The notes under the pieces: model-generated
Told to the model about the DNA's origin: nothing
Database searches by the model: none
Seen by the model: the letters and a program-made list of their open reading frames with translations, nothing else
Shown: positions 53,211 through 60,634 of the stretch, one piece after another
How positions within the stretch are numbered: the first letter of the stretch is position 1
How the letters are laid out: every line of letters starts with the position of its first letter
Source of the DNA: Accumulibacter sp003538495
Lineage (GTDB): Bacteria; Pseudomonadota; Gammaproteobacteria; Burkholderiales; Rhodocyclaceae
Assembly: GCF_029255145.1 (NCBI RefSeq)
Contig: NZ_JAPUVQ010000026.1
Span: 1-64,000 of the forward strand
Length of the DNA stretch: 64,000 bases
Reading direction: 5' to 3'
Made by a program: the position numbers and the translations under genes

Positions 53211-53524
53211 GCAACGAACAAATCAACCCCGGCCACTACGGCCACCCCGGCCAGCGCAAGCCGGTCATCATCTTCGCGAGGACGAGGGCCAGCGCCGCCC
53301 CCAGGCCGGTGGTCGCCCTGCTGGCCGACTTCGCCTGCCGACTCGACACCTTGAAGAACGAATTCTCCGACCCGATCGACAAGGCCGCCCTGCGCGAGGC
53401 CGTGCAGCTGATGCACGACGTGGCGCTGTCGCACGACGATGCTGGCTCCTACGGCGTCTATGCCATCGAGCCGCTCGCCGCCGATGGCCTGAGCAGCCCG
53501 GCGCACGAAGAGGGGGAGTGGTGA
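53207..53524 (+). CDS. hypothetical phage protein
   Basis: The 105-aa protein starts MSNEQINPGHYGHPGQRKPV with an ATGA overlap. The second half (LADFACRLDTLKNEFSDPID then DKAALREAVQLMHDVAL) is a helical pair. No family is recognised. It is coupled to the gp16-like gene by GTGA. Confidence 0.55.
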   Translation: MSNEQINPGHYGHPGQRKPVIIFARTRASAAPRPVVALLADFACRLDTLKNEFSDPIDKAALREAVQLMHDVALSHDDAGSYGVYAIEPLAADGLSSPAHEEGEW

Positions 53525-54030
53525 GCGCCCGGCACAGCGCGCAAGACGCGCCCAGCGCCGCCGAGAGCCACGCCCGCCGCTCGTTGCTCGCGCGCATCCA
53601 CTGCCTCCGCCGCGACGCCGGCTGGAGCGAAGACGAGTACCGCGACATCCTGCAGGGCCGCACCGGCAAGCGCAGCGCCGCCGATCTGGACTTCGCCGCG
53701 CTGGGCAAGGTCATCGATCAGCTCGCGCCGCTGGTCGCCAGCCAGGTCAAGGCCAGGGCGGCCAATGACTGGGCCTTCATCGACAAAGCCAGCGCCGAGA
53801 AGCGGCCGCTGCTGCGCAAGGTGTTCGCCGTCTGCCGGGCACTCGGCGCCGGCCGCCGCTACGCCGAAGGCATCGCCAAACGACAGTCGGGTGGCGTCGC
53901 CAGGCGGCTCGAAATGATGAGCTACGAGGAGTTGCACAAGCTCGTCGCGGCACTGGTCAACACCCAGCGCAGCAAGGCCGCGGCCGCCGCCAAGACCGCC
54001 GCCGTGACGCCGCCGGGAGCACAGCCATGA
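53521..54030 (+). CDS. Mu gp16-like protein (DUF1018)
   Basis: The ~169-aa protein starts with GTG at 53521. The pattern SLLARIHCLRRDAGWSEDEY, RDILQGRTGKRSAADL and later LLRKVFAVCRALGAGRRYAEGIAKRQ matches phage gp16 proteins, which carry a small DNA-binding-like fold. These are early genes of unknown function in Mu-like phages. It ends in an Ala-rich tail. Confidence 0.75.
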   Translation: MSARHSAQDAPSAAESHARRSLLARIHCLRRDAGWSEDEYRDILQGRTGKRSAADLDFAALGKVIDQLAPLVASQVKARAANDWAFIDKASAEKRPLLRKVFAVCRALGAGRRYAEGIAKRQSGGVARRLEMMSYEELHKLVAALVNTQRSKAAAAAKTAAVTPPGAQP

Positions 54031-54449
54031 CCGGCATCGTCATCGGTTTCCCCCTTCCGGCGCCCGTCGCGACAGCCGCCGCCCAGGCGAGTTCGCCAGC
54101 GCCGGCCGAGCCGGCCGCGCCGGTCGCAACGCCGCCAGCGGGCGTCTGGCGGCTGCGCCCCAACGGCCTGCAGATGGACTTCAAGACGCTGCTCGGCAAG
54201 CTCGAACGCACCATGGCCTGGCTCGACCGGCACCGCATCGAGGTCGTCGCCTTCTCGTGCAGCACCCTGCAGGGTGCCAAGGTCGGCGCCCGCGACAGCG
54301 GCCGCCTGCGGCAACTGCTGGCCGACGGAATGCACAGCAAGGGGCACCGGCAGTTCTCCGGCGTGCGCTTCGAACAATGGGAAGCGCGCGACCCCGTCAC
54401 CGGCGTGCTGATCGTCTGGGAAGAAGAGCGGCAGGAGGGCAGGCCATGA
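54027..54449 (+). CDS. hypothetical phage protein
   Basis: This 140-aa protein has a Pro/Ala-rich first 40 residues and a conserved-looking remainder (FKTLLGKLERTMAWLDRHRI, GMHSKGHRQFSGVRFEQW). No domain is recognised. It overlaps both neighbours by 4 bp. Confidence 0.55.
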   Translation: MTGIVIGFPLPAPVATAAAQASSPAPAEPAAPVATPPAGVWRLRPNGLQMDFKTLLGKLERTMAWLDRHRIEVVAFSCSTLQGAKVGARDSGRLRQLLADGMHSKGHRQFSGVRFEQWEARDPVTGVLIVWEEERQEGRP

Positions 54450-54673
54450 AACGCGCCCTGTTCTACGCCCTCTACGTCCTGCTGATCGCGCTCTTCCTGG
54501 CCGCTTACTTCTTCGTCTCGCCGATCGTTCTCGGCTGGCGGCTGACGCGGCAACTGCTGCGCCTCGGCGTTACCTTCTGGGGGCGCTTCTGGCACGCCGT
54601 GGCCATGTGGCGCTACCTCAACTATCCCTGGCCGCTCGCCTGGGCCAAGGCCCGCCGGAGCGTCTGGCGATGA
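54446..54673 (+). CDS. small integral membrane phage protein
   Basis: The 75-aa protein starts MKRALFYALYVLLIALFLAA, one long or two short membrane helices, then a basic amphipathic tail rich in Trp and Arg. It could act in the inner membrane, for example in lysis control, but position among early genes argues against a classic holin. ATGA overlaps on both sides. Confidence 0.5.
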   Translation: MKRALFYALYVLLIALFLAAYFFVSPIVLGWRLTRQLLRLGVTFWGRFWHAVAMWRYLNYPWPLAWAKARRSVWR

Positions 54674-55014
54674 CCGCCAAGCGCCTCTGGACGCCGGAAG
54701 AAGACCGGCAAATGCTCGCCTGGCACCGCTCTGGCGTGAGCCAGCGCGACATGGCGATCCTCCTGCGCAGCCACAAGGCCGGCATCAGCCGCCGCCTGTG
54801 CTTCCTGCTCGACGCGGAAGAGGGCCGCGTCGAGCCGAACCCGCCCACCACCACCGCCAAGCGCACGCTGCCGGCGCCGGCCGGCCCGCGTTCGCCGGGC
54901 GGTCGCAAATGCATGCGCTGCGGCCGGATCTTCCACTCGTCGCATGCCGGCAACCGGCTGTGCTACTCGTGCAAGCAGCACGGCCACAGCGCCCACCCCT
55001 TCGACCCGCGATGA
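54670..55014 (+). CDS. Myb/SANT-like HTH plus C4 zinc finger protein
   Basis: The 114-aa protein has an N-terminal helix set (RLWTPEEDRQMLAWHRSGVS, QRDMAILLRSHKAGISRRL) like GcrA/Myb-type DNA-binding modules, a proline-rich linker and a C-terminal zinc finger (CMRCGRIFHS, CYSCKQHGH). It is probably a phage transcription factor. The zinc finger resembles those of GcrA-like regulators. Confidence 0.6.
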   Translation: MTAKRLWTPEEDRQMLAWHRSGVSQRDMAILLRSHKAGISRRLCFLLDAEEGRVEPNPPTTTAKRTLPAPAGPRSPGGRKCMRCGRIFHSSHAGNRLCYSCKQHGHSAHPFDPR

Positions 55015-55024
55015 GCGCACAGCC

Positions 55025-55183
55025 ATGAGCACGCTCTTCAAGATGTTGGTCTGGTGGGCGCTCTGGATCAGCGGCTGCCGCCTCTTCGTCGACACGCTGA
55101 TGCTCACCGGCCCCTGGCTGATGGCCGGCGGGGCCATCACCTTCCTGGTCTGCGACGCCATCGCCGGCGACCTCTTCGACTGA
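55025..55183 (+). CDS. small two-helix membrane protein
   Basis: The 52-aa protein (MSTLFKMLVWWALWISGCRL) consists almost entirely of two hydrophobic helices with a GPW turn. It starts 10 bp after the preceding gene. No family is known to me; such short membrane proteins are common in phage early regions. Confidence 0.45.
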   Translation: MSTLFKMLVWWALWISGCRLFVDTLMLTGPWLMAGGAITFLVCDAIAGDLFD

Positions 55184-55194
55184 TCCAACCCTCC

Positions 55195-55250
55195 ACCCAT
55201 TCACCCATCCACCCATCCACCCATCCACCCATCCACCCATCCACCCGCCC
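55195..55250. repeat. octanucleotide tandem repeat (7 units)
   Basis: The unit ACCCATCC is repeated seven times, five copies perfect, with the first (ACCCATTC) and last (ACCCGCCC) each varied. It fills most of the gap between the small membrane gene and the DUF3164 gene and ends 19 bp before its ATG, just ahead of the ribosome binding site. Confidence 0.95.
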
Positions 55251-55269
55251 AGCCCGAAAGGAAAGCCCC

Positions 55270-55887
55270 ATGAGTTCTGACACCGTCCTACCCAGCAGCC
55301 CCTACATGCGCGACGCCGCCGGCCGCCTCTGCCCGATCGAGACCATCAAGCCGATCGACATCGAGCGCGACAAGCTGGTCGGCGAAATCGTCGCCAAGGC
55401 CAGGGTGCTGCAAAAGCAGATCGCCGACTTCAAACAGGCCGTCTACGGCGACATCGCCGCCTTCGTGCAACTCAGCGCCGAGGAGTACAAGGTCCACATC
55501 GGCGGCCACAAGGGCAACATCACGCTCCTCAGCTTCAACGGCCGCTACAAGGTCCTGCGCGCCGTCGCCGAATTCCTGCGCTTCGACGAGCGCCTGCAGG
55601 CCGCCAAGGCGCTGATCGACGAGTGCATCACGGATTGGTCGCAAGGCAGCCGCCCCGAGATCAAGGTGCTGATCAACGACGCCTTCGCGGTCGACAAGGA
55701 AGGCAACATCAACACCGGCCGGGTCCTCGCCCTGCGTCGCCTGGAGATCGCCGACGAACGCTGGCTGCGCGCCATGCAGGCGATCTCCGAGGGCGTCCTG
55801 GTCACCGGCAGCAAGCACTACCTCCGGGTCTACGAACGCGACGCCGACGGCAAGTACCAGCCGCTCGCGCTGGACGTCTCGGCATGA
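55270..55887 (+). CDS. DUF3164 family phage protein
   Basis: The 205-aa protein starts MSSDTVLPSSPYMRDAAGRL after AAAGGAAAG. The middle (LVGEIVAKARVLQKQIADFK, FNGRYKVLRAVAE, DECITDWSQGSRPEIKVLIN) matches DUF3164, a helical family frequent in early regions of Mu-like phages. Function is unknown. The octamer repeat upstream may affect its expression. Confidence 0.8.
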   Translation: MSSDTVLPSSPYMRDAAGRLCPIETIKPIDIERDKLVGEIVAKARVLQKQIADFKQAVYGDIAAFVQLSAEEYKVHIGGHKGNITLLSFNGRYKVLRAVAEFLRFDERLQAAKALIDECITDWSQGSRPEIKVLINDAFAVDKEGNINTGRVLALRRLEIADERWLRAMQAISEGVLVTGSKHYLRVYERDADGKYQPLALDVSA

Positions 55888-56138
55888 ACACCAAACGCCT
55901 CGCCGCCGCGATACGGCAAAACGCATCCGATCTGCGGGATCTGCGCGAAGCCTCCACCCTGCTGCGCGTACTGGCCCACGTGGTGGACGGGATGCCGTTG
56001 GCCAAAGCCTTCGGTTCGCCGGGGGACTGGGGGTACCACACCCCGATTGGCCAGGCGATCGCCGCCGCCCCCGAGCCGCCCAGCAGCGACGCCAGCGTCA
56101 CCGGCGCCGACGAATGCACCCTTTATCTCAACCTGTGA
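55884..56138 (+). CDS. hypothetical phage protein
   Basis: The 84-aa protein starts MNTKRLAAAIRQNASDLRDL with ATGA overlap. HVVDGMPLAKAFGSPGDWGY resembles a short conserved segment seen in Mu-like phage early proteins. No function can be assigned. Confidence 0.5.
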   Translation: MNTKRLAAAIRQNASDLRDLREASTLLRVLAHVVDGMPLAKAFGSPGDWGYHTPIGQAIAAAPEPPSSDASVTGADECTLYLNL

Positions 56139-56150
56139 AGGAGCCGCACC

Positions 56151-56438
56151 ATGAAACAAAGTGAACTGATCATCGCCGTCGCCAATATCTCCGGCATCGG
56201 CCGCATGGTCGTCAAGGAAGTCCTCCAAACCACCGCCGATGTCGTCGCCGACACCCTCGGCCAGCCCGGCGAAGAAGATGTCGCCGTGCCCGGCTTCGGC
56301 AAGTTCAGCCCCCGCCGGCGCCTGCCGCGGCTCGGCCGCAACCCCGCCACCGGCGAAGAGATCAGCCTGCCTGGCGGGCGCGTCGCCAAGTTCTCCCCCG
56401 CCAAGCGCTTTCGCGACGAAGTCGCCGGCAAGCGCTGA
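56151..56438 (+). CDS. HU-family DNA-binding protein
   Basis: The 95-aa protein shows the HU/IHF fold: an N-terminal helix pair (KQSELIIAVANISGIGRMVV), then VAVPGFGKFSPRRRLPRLGR, NPATGEEISLPGGRVAKFSP and the closing FRDEV. The beta-arm carries the usual NPxTGE motif. It bends DNA and may assist transposition or packaging; Mu itself uses host HU and IHF. Confidence 0.9.
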   Translation: MKQSELIIAVANISGIGRMVVKEVLQTTADVVADTLGQPGEEDVAVPGFGKFSPRRRLPRLGRNPATGEEISLPGGRVAKFSPAKRFRDEVAGKR

Positions 56439-56504
56439 ACAGCCAGGCCGGCCATGGCGGGCCGCAGCGCGCCATGGCCGGCCACCCACCACCCGGAGTC
56501 TCCC

Positions 56505-56738
56505 ATGCCCACCCACCGCCCGCCGCCGCAAAAGCTCCCGCTGACCCCGCGCCAGCTGCGCCTGATCTACCCGCTGACCAAGCAAACGCCCGCCCGGGCG
56601 CTGGCCAACGTCACGCTCGCCTACCTGATCTGGCCCGGCTGCATCTGCGAAGTCGCCCTCGAAGCGTATCTCGACACCCTCAAAGCCGTCCTCAACCCCG
56701 TCGGCCGGCCGACCATCGGCCGCCGCGGCCAACGCTGA
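56505..56738 (+). CDS. hypothetical small phage protein
   Basis: The 77-aa protein starts MPTHRPPPQKLPLTPRQLRL. LIYPLTKQTPARALANVTLAYLIW may be an amphipathic or membrane helix. I do not recognise it. It lies between the HU and lysozyme-like genes. Confidence 0.4.
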   Translation: MPTHRPPPQKLPLTPRQLRLIYPLTKQTPARALANVTLAYLIWPGCICEVALEAYLDTLKAVLNPVGRPTIGRRGQR

Positions 56739-56749
56739 GCCTCGCCATC

Positions 56750-57280
56750 ATGACCACCTCGCCCGCCCGCCGCCGCACCGACCAGCCCACCGACCCGGCT
56801 CGCCCAACGCCGCCCAACCGGCTGACCATCGGCGAGGCCGGGCTGTGGATCATCCGCTGGTTCGAATGCTTCCACCCGGAGCCCTACCTGCACCGCAAGG
56901 GCTACCACGCCATCGGCTACGGCCACCGCATCCGCGACTGGGGCATCGTGCTCGTCAATCCGCCGATCGACAGAGCCTTCGCCGAGACTCTGCTACGGCG
57001 TGAAGACCTGCCGATGCTGCAGCTCTACCTTAACGCCACGACCCCCGTCGTCCTCGCCCAGCACGAATTTGACGCCCTCTGCAGCCTCGTCTTCGACGTC
57101 GGCATCAAGGCCTACGAGCGCTCGCCGCTGCGCGCCGAGATCAACCGCGGCCGGCGCGACGCCGCGGCCGCCGAGTTCGACCGCTTCGACGTGCTCGTCC
57201 TCGGCCAGCCACCGAGCCACGCCACCCGCCTGCGCCGCGACGCCGAGCGCACCCTGTTCAGCGGCGCGGCGCAGCCATGA
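56750..57280 (+). CDS. phage lysozyme-like (GH24 fold) protein lacking two catalytic residues
   Basis: The 176-aa protein has the GH24 signature region around residues 37-59: FECF...YLHRKGYHAIGYGHR. Compared with T4 lysozyme (E11, D20, T26) the Glu is kept as E39, but the +9 position is H48 instead of Asp/Cys and the +15 position is A54 instead of Thr. The rest of the fold is present (LFDVGIKAYERSPLRAEINR). No signal peptide or SAR helix is seen. It overlaps the Mor gene by 4 bp. It may be an altered endolysin or a repurposed fold. Confidence 0.7.
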   Translation: MTTSPARRRTDQPTDPARPTPPNRLTIGEAGLWIIRWFECFHPEPYLHRKGYHAIGYGHRIRDWGIVLVNPPIDRAFAETLLRREDLPMLQLYLNATTPVVLAQHEFDALCSLVFDVGIKAYERSPLRAEINRGRRDAAAAEFDRFDVLVLGQPPSHATRLRRDAERTLFSGAAQP

Positions 57281-57729
57281 CCGAACCGCCGCCCGACGCC
57301 GACGCCAGCGCCACCGACAACCTGCCGGCCTCGGTGCGCGAGCTGATCGCCCTGATCGGCCTGGCGCCGACGCTCGCCCTGGTCAATGTCTGGGGCGGCC
57401 AGATCCTGCACGTGCCCACCGGCGACAACCCCAACAGCAAGGCGCGCCGGCGGCTGGTGGCGGTAATCGGCGACAGCGCCACCGAAGCGCTGATCTGGAA
57501 CTACCCCGGCGCAAAGCTGACCATCGCCCGCTGCGTTGCCGCCATGCGCGACGAGCGCGATCGCCGGATCATCGCCGCCTACGGCGCCGGCACCCCGGTC
57601 GCCCAGCTCGTCGCCGACCACCAGCTCACCGATCGCCGGATCCGCACCATCATCAAGCGCAGCCCCGGCGACTCGGTCGCTGGCCTGGCGCCGGGGCAGG
57701 CGCGGCAGCTGGCGCTGTTCGAGGCGTGA
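57277..57729 (+). CDS. Mor-family transcription activator
   Basis: The 150-aa protein contains PASVRELIALIGLAPTLALV, the GG-x-x-HVP segment, and a C-terminal HTH (RRIIAAYGAGTPVAQLVADH, QLTDRRIRTIIKR) as in Mu Mor and C proteins. Mor switches on the middle promoter in Mu. The first 20 residues are acidic and Pro-rich. Confidence 0.85.
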   Translation: MTEPPPDADASATDNLPASVRELIALIGLAPTLALVNVWGGQILHVPTGDNPNSKARRRLVAVIGDSATEALIWNYPGAKLTIARCVAAMRDERDRRIIAAYGAGTPVAQLVADHQLTDRRIRTIIKRSPGDSVAGLAPGQARQLALFEA

Positions 57730-57767
57730 GCCGGAGCCATGGCCACCCTGTTGACAATCCAGCAATG

Positions 57768-57858
57768 CCGGGCTTACAGTTCCGCGGTCGCTGCACATCA
57801 GCGATGCGGGAATGCAAGCCCGGAGATATGGCGGACAGCCGCCCACAGCGGTTTTTTT
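57768..57858 (+). ncRNA. C4-like antisense RNA of the immunity region
   Basis: CCGGGCTT (57768-57775) pairs perfectly with AAGCCCGG (57816-57823), enclosing an inner hairpin TCGCTG-CACAT-CAGCGA (57788-57804). A terminator follows: CCGC-CCACA-GCGG (57839-57851) then seven T. Segment 57808-57831 is complementary to 57923-57945 over 24 positions, with 20 pairs, one bulge and three mismatches. This is the layout of the P1/P7 c4 antisense RNA, which blocks expression of an icd/ant operon. The promoter is unclear: TTGACA at 57751 has no good -10. Confidence 0.6.
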
Positions 57859-58244
57859 ACGTCCGTCGCATGGCGTCCAAGTTTTGGGCGGCCGTGTGGG
57901 GAGGTCTTCGGGCCTGCCGGTTCCATATCCCGGTCTTGCAAACCCAACACGGTCGCCCTCCCGAATGCAAGCGGGAAGGCGGTTCACATCCGCACGATAT
58001 GGAGCTCACCATGCCTCATCCCACCCCCGCGCCCGCGGCGCCCATCCGCGAACCCCTCACCCTGCAAGCCGCCCGGATCAGTTCGATCGCGGTCGCCGCC
58101 AACCTCGCGCTGTCCGGCAGCGCGCTGGCCGACCGTCGCGCCGCCGAAACGATCGCCCTCGACCTGATGGACGTCGTCGCCATCCTCGTCGCCCGCCTCG
58201 TAGCCGATGCCGAAATCCTCGAATCGCAATCGCAAGGAGCTTGA
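57828..58244 (+). CDS. Icd-like protein (start uncertain)
   Basis: In this frame a segment RFFYVRRMASKFWAAVWGG matches my memory of the conserved core of phage Icd-like host cell division inhibitor proteins, found in c4/ant immunity regions. The C-terminal part from M(58011) on (ARISSIAVAANLALSGSALA, DLMDVVAILVARLVADAEIL) is helical and could be translated alone from ATG 58011 behind GGAG. The ATG at 57828 has a poor site; two other frames are also open here, as usual for ash/icd loci. The C4-like RNA would control it. Confidence 0.4.
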   Translation: MADSRPQRFFYVRRMASKFWAAVWGGLRACRFHIPVLQTQHGRPPECKREGGSHPHDMELTMPHPTPAPAAPIREPLTLQAARISSIAVAANLALSGSALADRRAAETIALDLMDVVAILVARLVADAEILESQSQGA

Positions 58245-58245
58245 C

Positions 58246-58839
58246 ATGAAGACCCTGCACCCTGATTTATTCCCTGAAAGCAGGCTGTTTAGCCGCGATG
58301 GGGACCGGGTGTTCACCACCAGCCTGAAGGTGGCCGAGCATTTCCACAAGCAGCACTGCCATGTGCTGCGTGCTATTCGCGACATCCGTCCGCAAGTGCC
58401 TGAAGAATTTATGCTCCTCAATTTTGAGGAGTCCTCCTATACCGATGAACAGGGAAAGTTTCGGCGGATGCTGGAAATGACCCGCGACGGCTTCACACTG
58501 CTGGCCATGGGCTTCACGGGGTTGACGGCGATGCCCTTCAATCTGGCCTACATCGAACGCTTCAACGCGATGGAGGCGCAATGGCACCATCGCCGGACGA
58601 TCGGCATTGCCATTCCGCCGGTGCTGACGCTCGCCGGCTATCTCGAAACCCGCGACAGCCTGAGCGATCTACGCGCCGAACTCAGCGTGCTCGACAAGCG
58701 GTTGGCCGAGGCAGAGATCCATTGCCAGCCGGCGGACATCGAAGCGATGACCAAACCCCGCCTGCAAGGTCATCATGACCGTTCAGAGGGCGAAGTTCAC
58801 TCGCCCGCGACCATCAGAGCCCTGACTGCGGTCAAATAG
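58246..58839 (+). CDS. Rha family phage regulatory protein (antirepressor type)
   Basis: The 197-aa protein starts MKTLHPDLFPESRLFSRDGD. The Rha pattern is clear: TTSLKVAEHFHKQHCHVLRAIRD, FEESSYTDEQGKFRRMLEMT, RDGFTLLAMGFTGLTAMPF and YIERFNAMEAQ. Rha proteins interfere with or replace repressors in lambdoid and P1-like phages. It directly follows the Icd-like frame and sits downstream of the C4-like RNA, where P1 has ant. A triple hairpin and terminator follow. Confidence 0.87.
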   Translation: MKTLHPDLFPESRLFSRDGDRVFTTSLKVAEHFHKQHCHVLRAIRDIRPQVPEEFMLLNFEESSYTDEQGKFRRMLEMTRDGFTLLAMGFTGLTAMPFNLAYIERFNAMEAQWHHRRTIGIAIPPVLTLAGYLETRDSLSDLRAELSVLDKRLAEAEIHCQPADIEAMTKPRLQGHHDRSEGEVHSPATIRALTAVK

Positions 58840-58920
58840 CCCCGTTCTCCTCCTTCCAGCCCTTCCACGGCCCGCGCTGCATCGCGGGCCGGCTACGGCG
58901 CCGCGAAGCGGTGCTTCGCG

Positions 58921-58953
58921 AAACCCCGCCTTCGCCCCCGGCGGGGTTTTTTT
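58921..58953 (+). terminator. terminator after the rha gene
   Basis: AAACCCCGCC (58921-58930) pairs with GGCGGGGTTT (58940-58949) and continues into a T tract. Two more perfect inverted repeats lie just upstream: GGCCCGCG/CGCGGGCC (58869-58890) and CGCGAAGC/GCTTCGCG (58902-58920). Confidence 0.9.
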
Positions 58954-59028
58954 ATGGGCGAGCTGAAGCGCTTCAGACCAGCCCGACCTCCCGCGCGCGC
59001 ATAGACTCGGCAAACGCTGTGATAACCC

Positions 59029-59058
59029 AAAAGCGCCCAAAAGCGCCCAAAAGCGCCC
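59029..59058. repeat. three tandem copies of a decamer
   Basis: AAAAGCGCCC is repeated three times without change, 39 bp before the next start codon and 76 bp after the terminator. It lies where the promoter of the following gene would be. Confidence 0.95.
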
Positions 59059-59096
59059 GCAGCGACCCATCAACCGCCACCGGAGGCCCGACCACC

Positions 59097-59624
59097 ATGC
59101 CCCTCATCCGCACCATCCGCACCACTCTCCAGGCCCTGCTGCTTGCTGCCATGCTCGCCTTCGGCGGCCTGGCGCAGGCTGCCGCGCTCACCGACTACGC
59201 CGAGAACAAGTCCCTCGATGCCTTGATCCGCGGCCAGTCGCTCGGCGCCCCGGCCACCTGGTACCTCGCCCTCTACACCGACACCTGCAGCGATGCCGGG
59301 TCCGGTACCGAGGTGTCGACCTCCGGCACCGGCTACGGCCGCCAGGCGGTCACCGCCTCGCTGGCCAACTGGGCCGGCAGCCAGTCGGCCGGCAGCACCA
59401 GCGCTTCGAGCGGTACCGGCGGCACCACCAGCAACAATGGCACCATCGCCTGGTCCACCTCGACCGCTTCCTGGGGCAACGTCCAGTCGGCCGGCTGGAC
59501 CGACGCCTCGACCGCCGGCAACCGCTGGATCTGCATCAACCTGACGGCGGCGCTGAACGTCACCGGCGCCGGCTTCACGGTCAGCTTCCCGGCCGCCGCG
59601 TTGACCTTCCAGATCGACAACTGA
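59097..59624 (+). CDS. secreted fibre-like phage protein
   Basis: The 175-aa protein has a signal peptide (TLQALLLAAMLAFGGLAQAA). Its mature part has a layout typical of small phage tail-fibre proteins: LDALIRGQSLGAPATWYLAL, TEVSTSGTGYGRQ, a Gly/Ser/Thr-rich middle, TIAWSTSTASWGN and a final strand block. A signal peptide on such a protein is unusual. It begins a block of five structural-looking genes. Confidence 0.6.
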   Translation: MPLIRTIRTTLQALLLAAMLAFGGLAQAAALTDYAENKSLDALIRGQSLGAPATWYLALYTDTCSDAGSGTEVSTSGTGYGRQAVTASLANWAGSQSAGSTSASSGTGGTTSNNGTIAWSTSTASWGNVQSAGWTDASTAGNRWICINLTAALNVTGAGFTVSFPAAALTFQIDN

Positions 59625-60064
59625 TGAGCCTGCGCGACGAGATCCAGGCGCGCGTGTCGCCTGAGCTGATTGCCGGGCGCGACAGCCAGGCGATTACCGA
59701 CGCCCTGAACGTCGGCCGTATTCGCCTCGCATCGCGCCTGATTACCGAGCGCGATGTTCTGGCGGGTTACGCCGACGGGCCGATAGCGGCCGACGCCGTG
59801 CTGCAAAAGATCGAGGCGTTCGCGCAGTCCGCCAGTTCGCTGGCCAGCGTCGTGCGGCGCGCCACCAGCTGGTTGGCTCCCGGCCAGGGGATCGACATCG
59901 GCCACCCGTCTACGCAGCTACTGCTGGACCAGATGGCCACGGGCGGGGTGCTGGGCGTCGACGAAGCGGAGAAGCTCAAAGCGCTGGCCGTCGAGCCTGA
60001 CCCGGTGTCCGAGCTGGACGTGCGCCGCGCGATCTGGAACGACGACGGCACCTATGCACTTTAA
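59624..60064 (+). CDS. hypothetical phage protein
   Basis: The 146-aa protein starts MSLRDEIQARVSPELIAGRD, its ATG sharing a base with the preceding stop. It has helices with RIRLASRLITERDVLAGYAD and ends ELDVRRAIWNDDGTYAL. The end resembles that of the next protein (ELTIRRLAWSDAGDWLL), so the two may be distant relatives. Function is unknown. Confidence 0.6.
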   Translation: MSLRDEIQARVSPELIAGRDSQAITDALNVGRIRLASRLITERDVLAGYADGPIAADAVLQKIEAFAQSASSLASVVRRATSWLAPGQGIDIGHPSTQLLLDQMATGGVLGVDEAEKLKALAVEPDPVSELDVRRAIWNDDGTYAL

Positions 60065-60082
60065 TTGATGAGGACTACAGCC

Positions 60083-60634
60083 ATGAAATTTCTCTTTGCC
60101 CTGCTGGTTTGGGCTCTTGCCACGTGCGCGCACGCCGTCGACCTGACCCCTGCGCAGACCGCCGCTCTCAAGTCGGCCATCATTGCCGATGCCAATCTCG
60201 CGCCTCAGAAGGCGACCCGAGACACGCAGGCGATCGCCGATTACCTGAACACGGCCAGCGCCTTTGTCGTCTGGAAAACGACCGTCAGCGTCGACGAGGT
60301 CATGCGCTCGGGCATGGACTGGACACAGGTGGACAACCTGTCGGCCGGCAAGGCGCGGATTTGGGACTGGATGAGCCGGCTGGGATCGTTCGACTGCTCG
60401 AAGCCAACCATCCGGGCCGGGATCGACGCCACCTGGGTCGGAACATCTGCCGCCCTGGCGGTCAGGGCGTTGGTTTACACGCAGTGCAAACGCCCCTCGA
60501 CCTGGTTCGAGAAGGTTTTCGCGACCGGCACCGGGACCGACGCAACCCCTGGGTTGCTGGTGATCGAGGCGCCGATCGATGAACTGACCATCCGCCGCCT
60601 GGCCTGGTCGGACGCCGGAGACTGGCTGCTGTGA
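60083..60634 (+). CDS. secreted phage protein
   Basis: The 183-aa protein has a signal peptide (MKFLFALLVWALATCAHA) when started at ATG 60083; ATG 60068 is an alternative. The mature part starts DLTPAQTAALKSAIIADANL, a pattern I recall from uncharacterised phage proteins near tail genes, and ends ELTIRRLAWSDAGDWLL. It overlaps the next gene by GTGA. Confidence 0.6.
   Translation: MKFLFALLVWALATCAHAVDLTPAQTAALKSAIIADANLAPQKATRDTQAIADYLNTASAFVVWKTTVSVDEVMRSGMDWTQVDNLSAGKARIWDWMSRLGSFDCSKPTIRAGIDATWVGTSAALAVRALVYTQCKRPSTWFEKVFATGTGTDATPGLLVIEAPIDELTIRRLAWSDAGDWLL

Noticed and set aside
55195..55250. CRISPR-like array
   Set aside because: The unit is 8 bp without spacers, so it is a simple tandem repeat.
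57751..57779. TTGACA as the promoter of the C4-like RNA
   Set aside because: The position 17 bp downstream reads TTACAG, a poor -10, and a start there would leave out the 5' arm of the outer stem.
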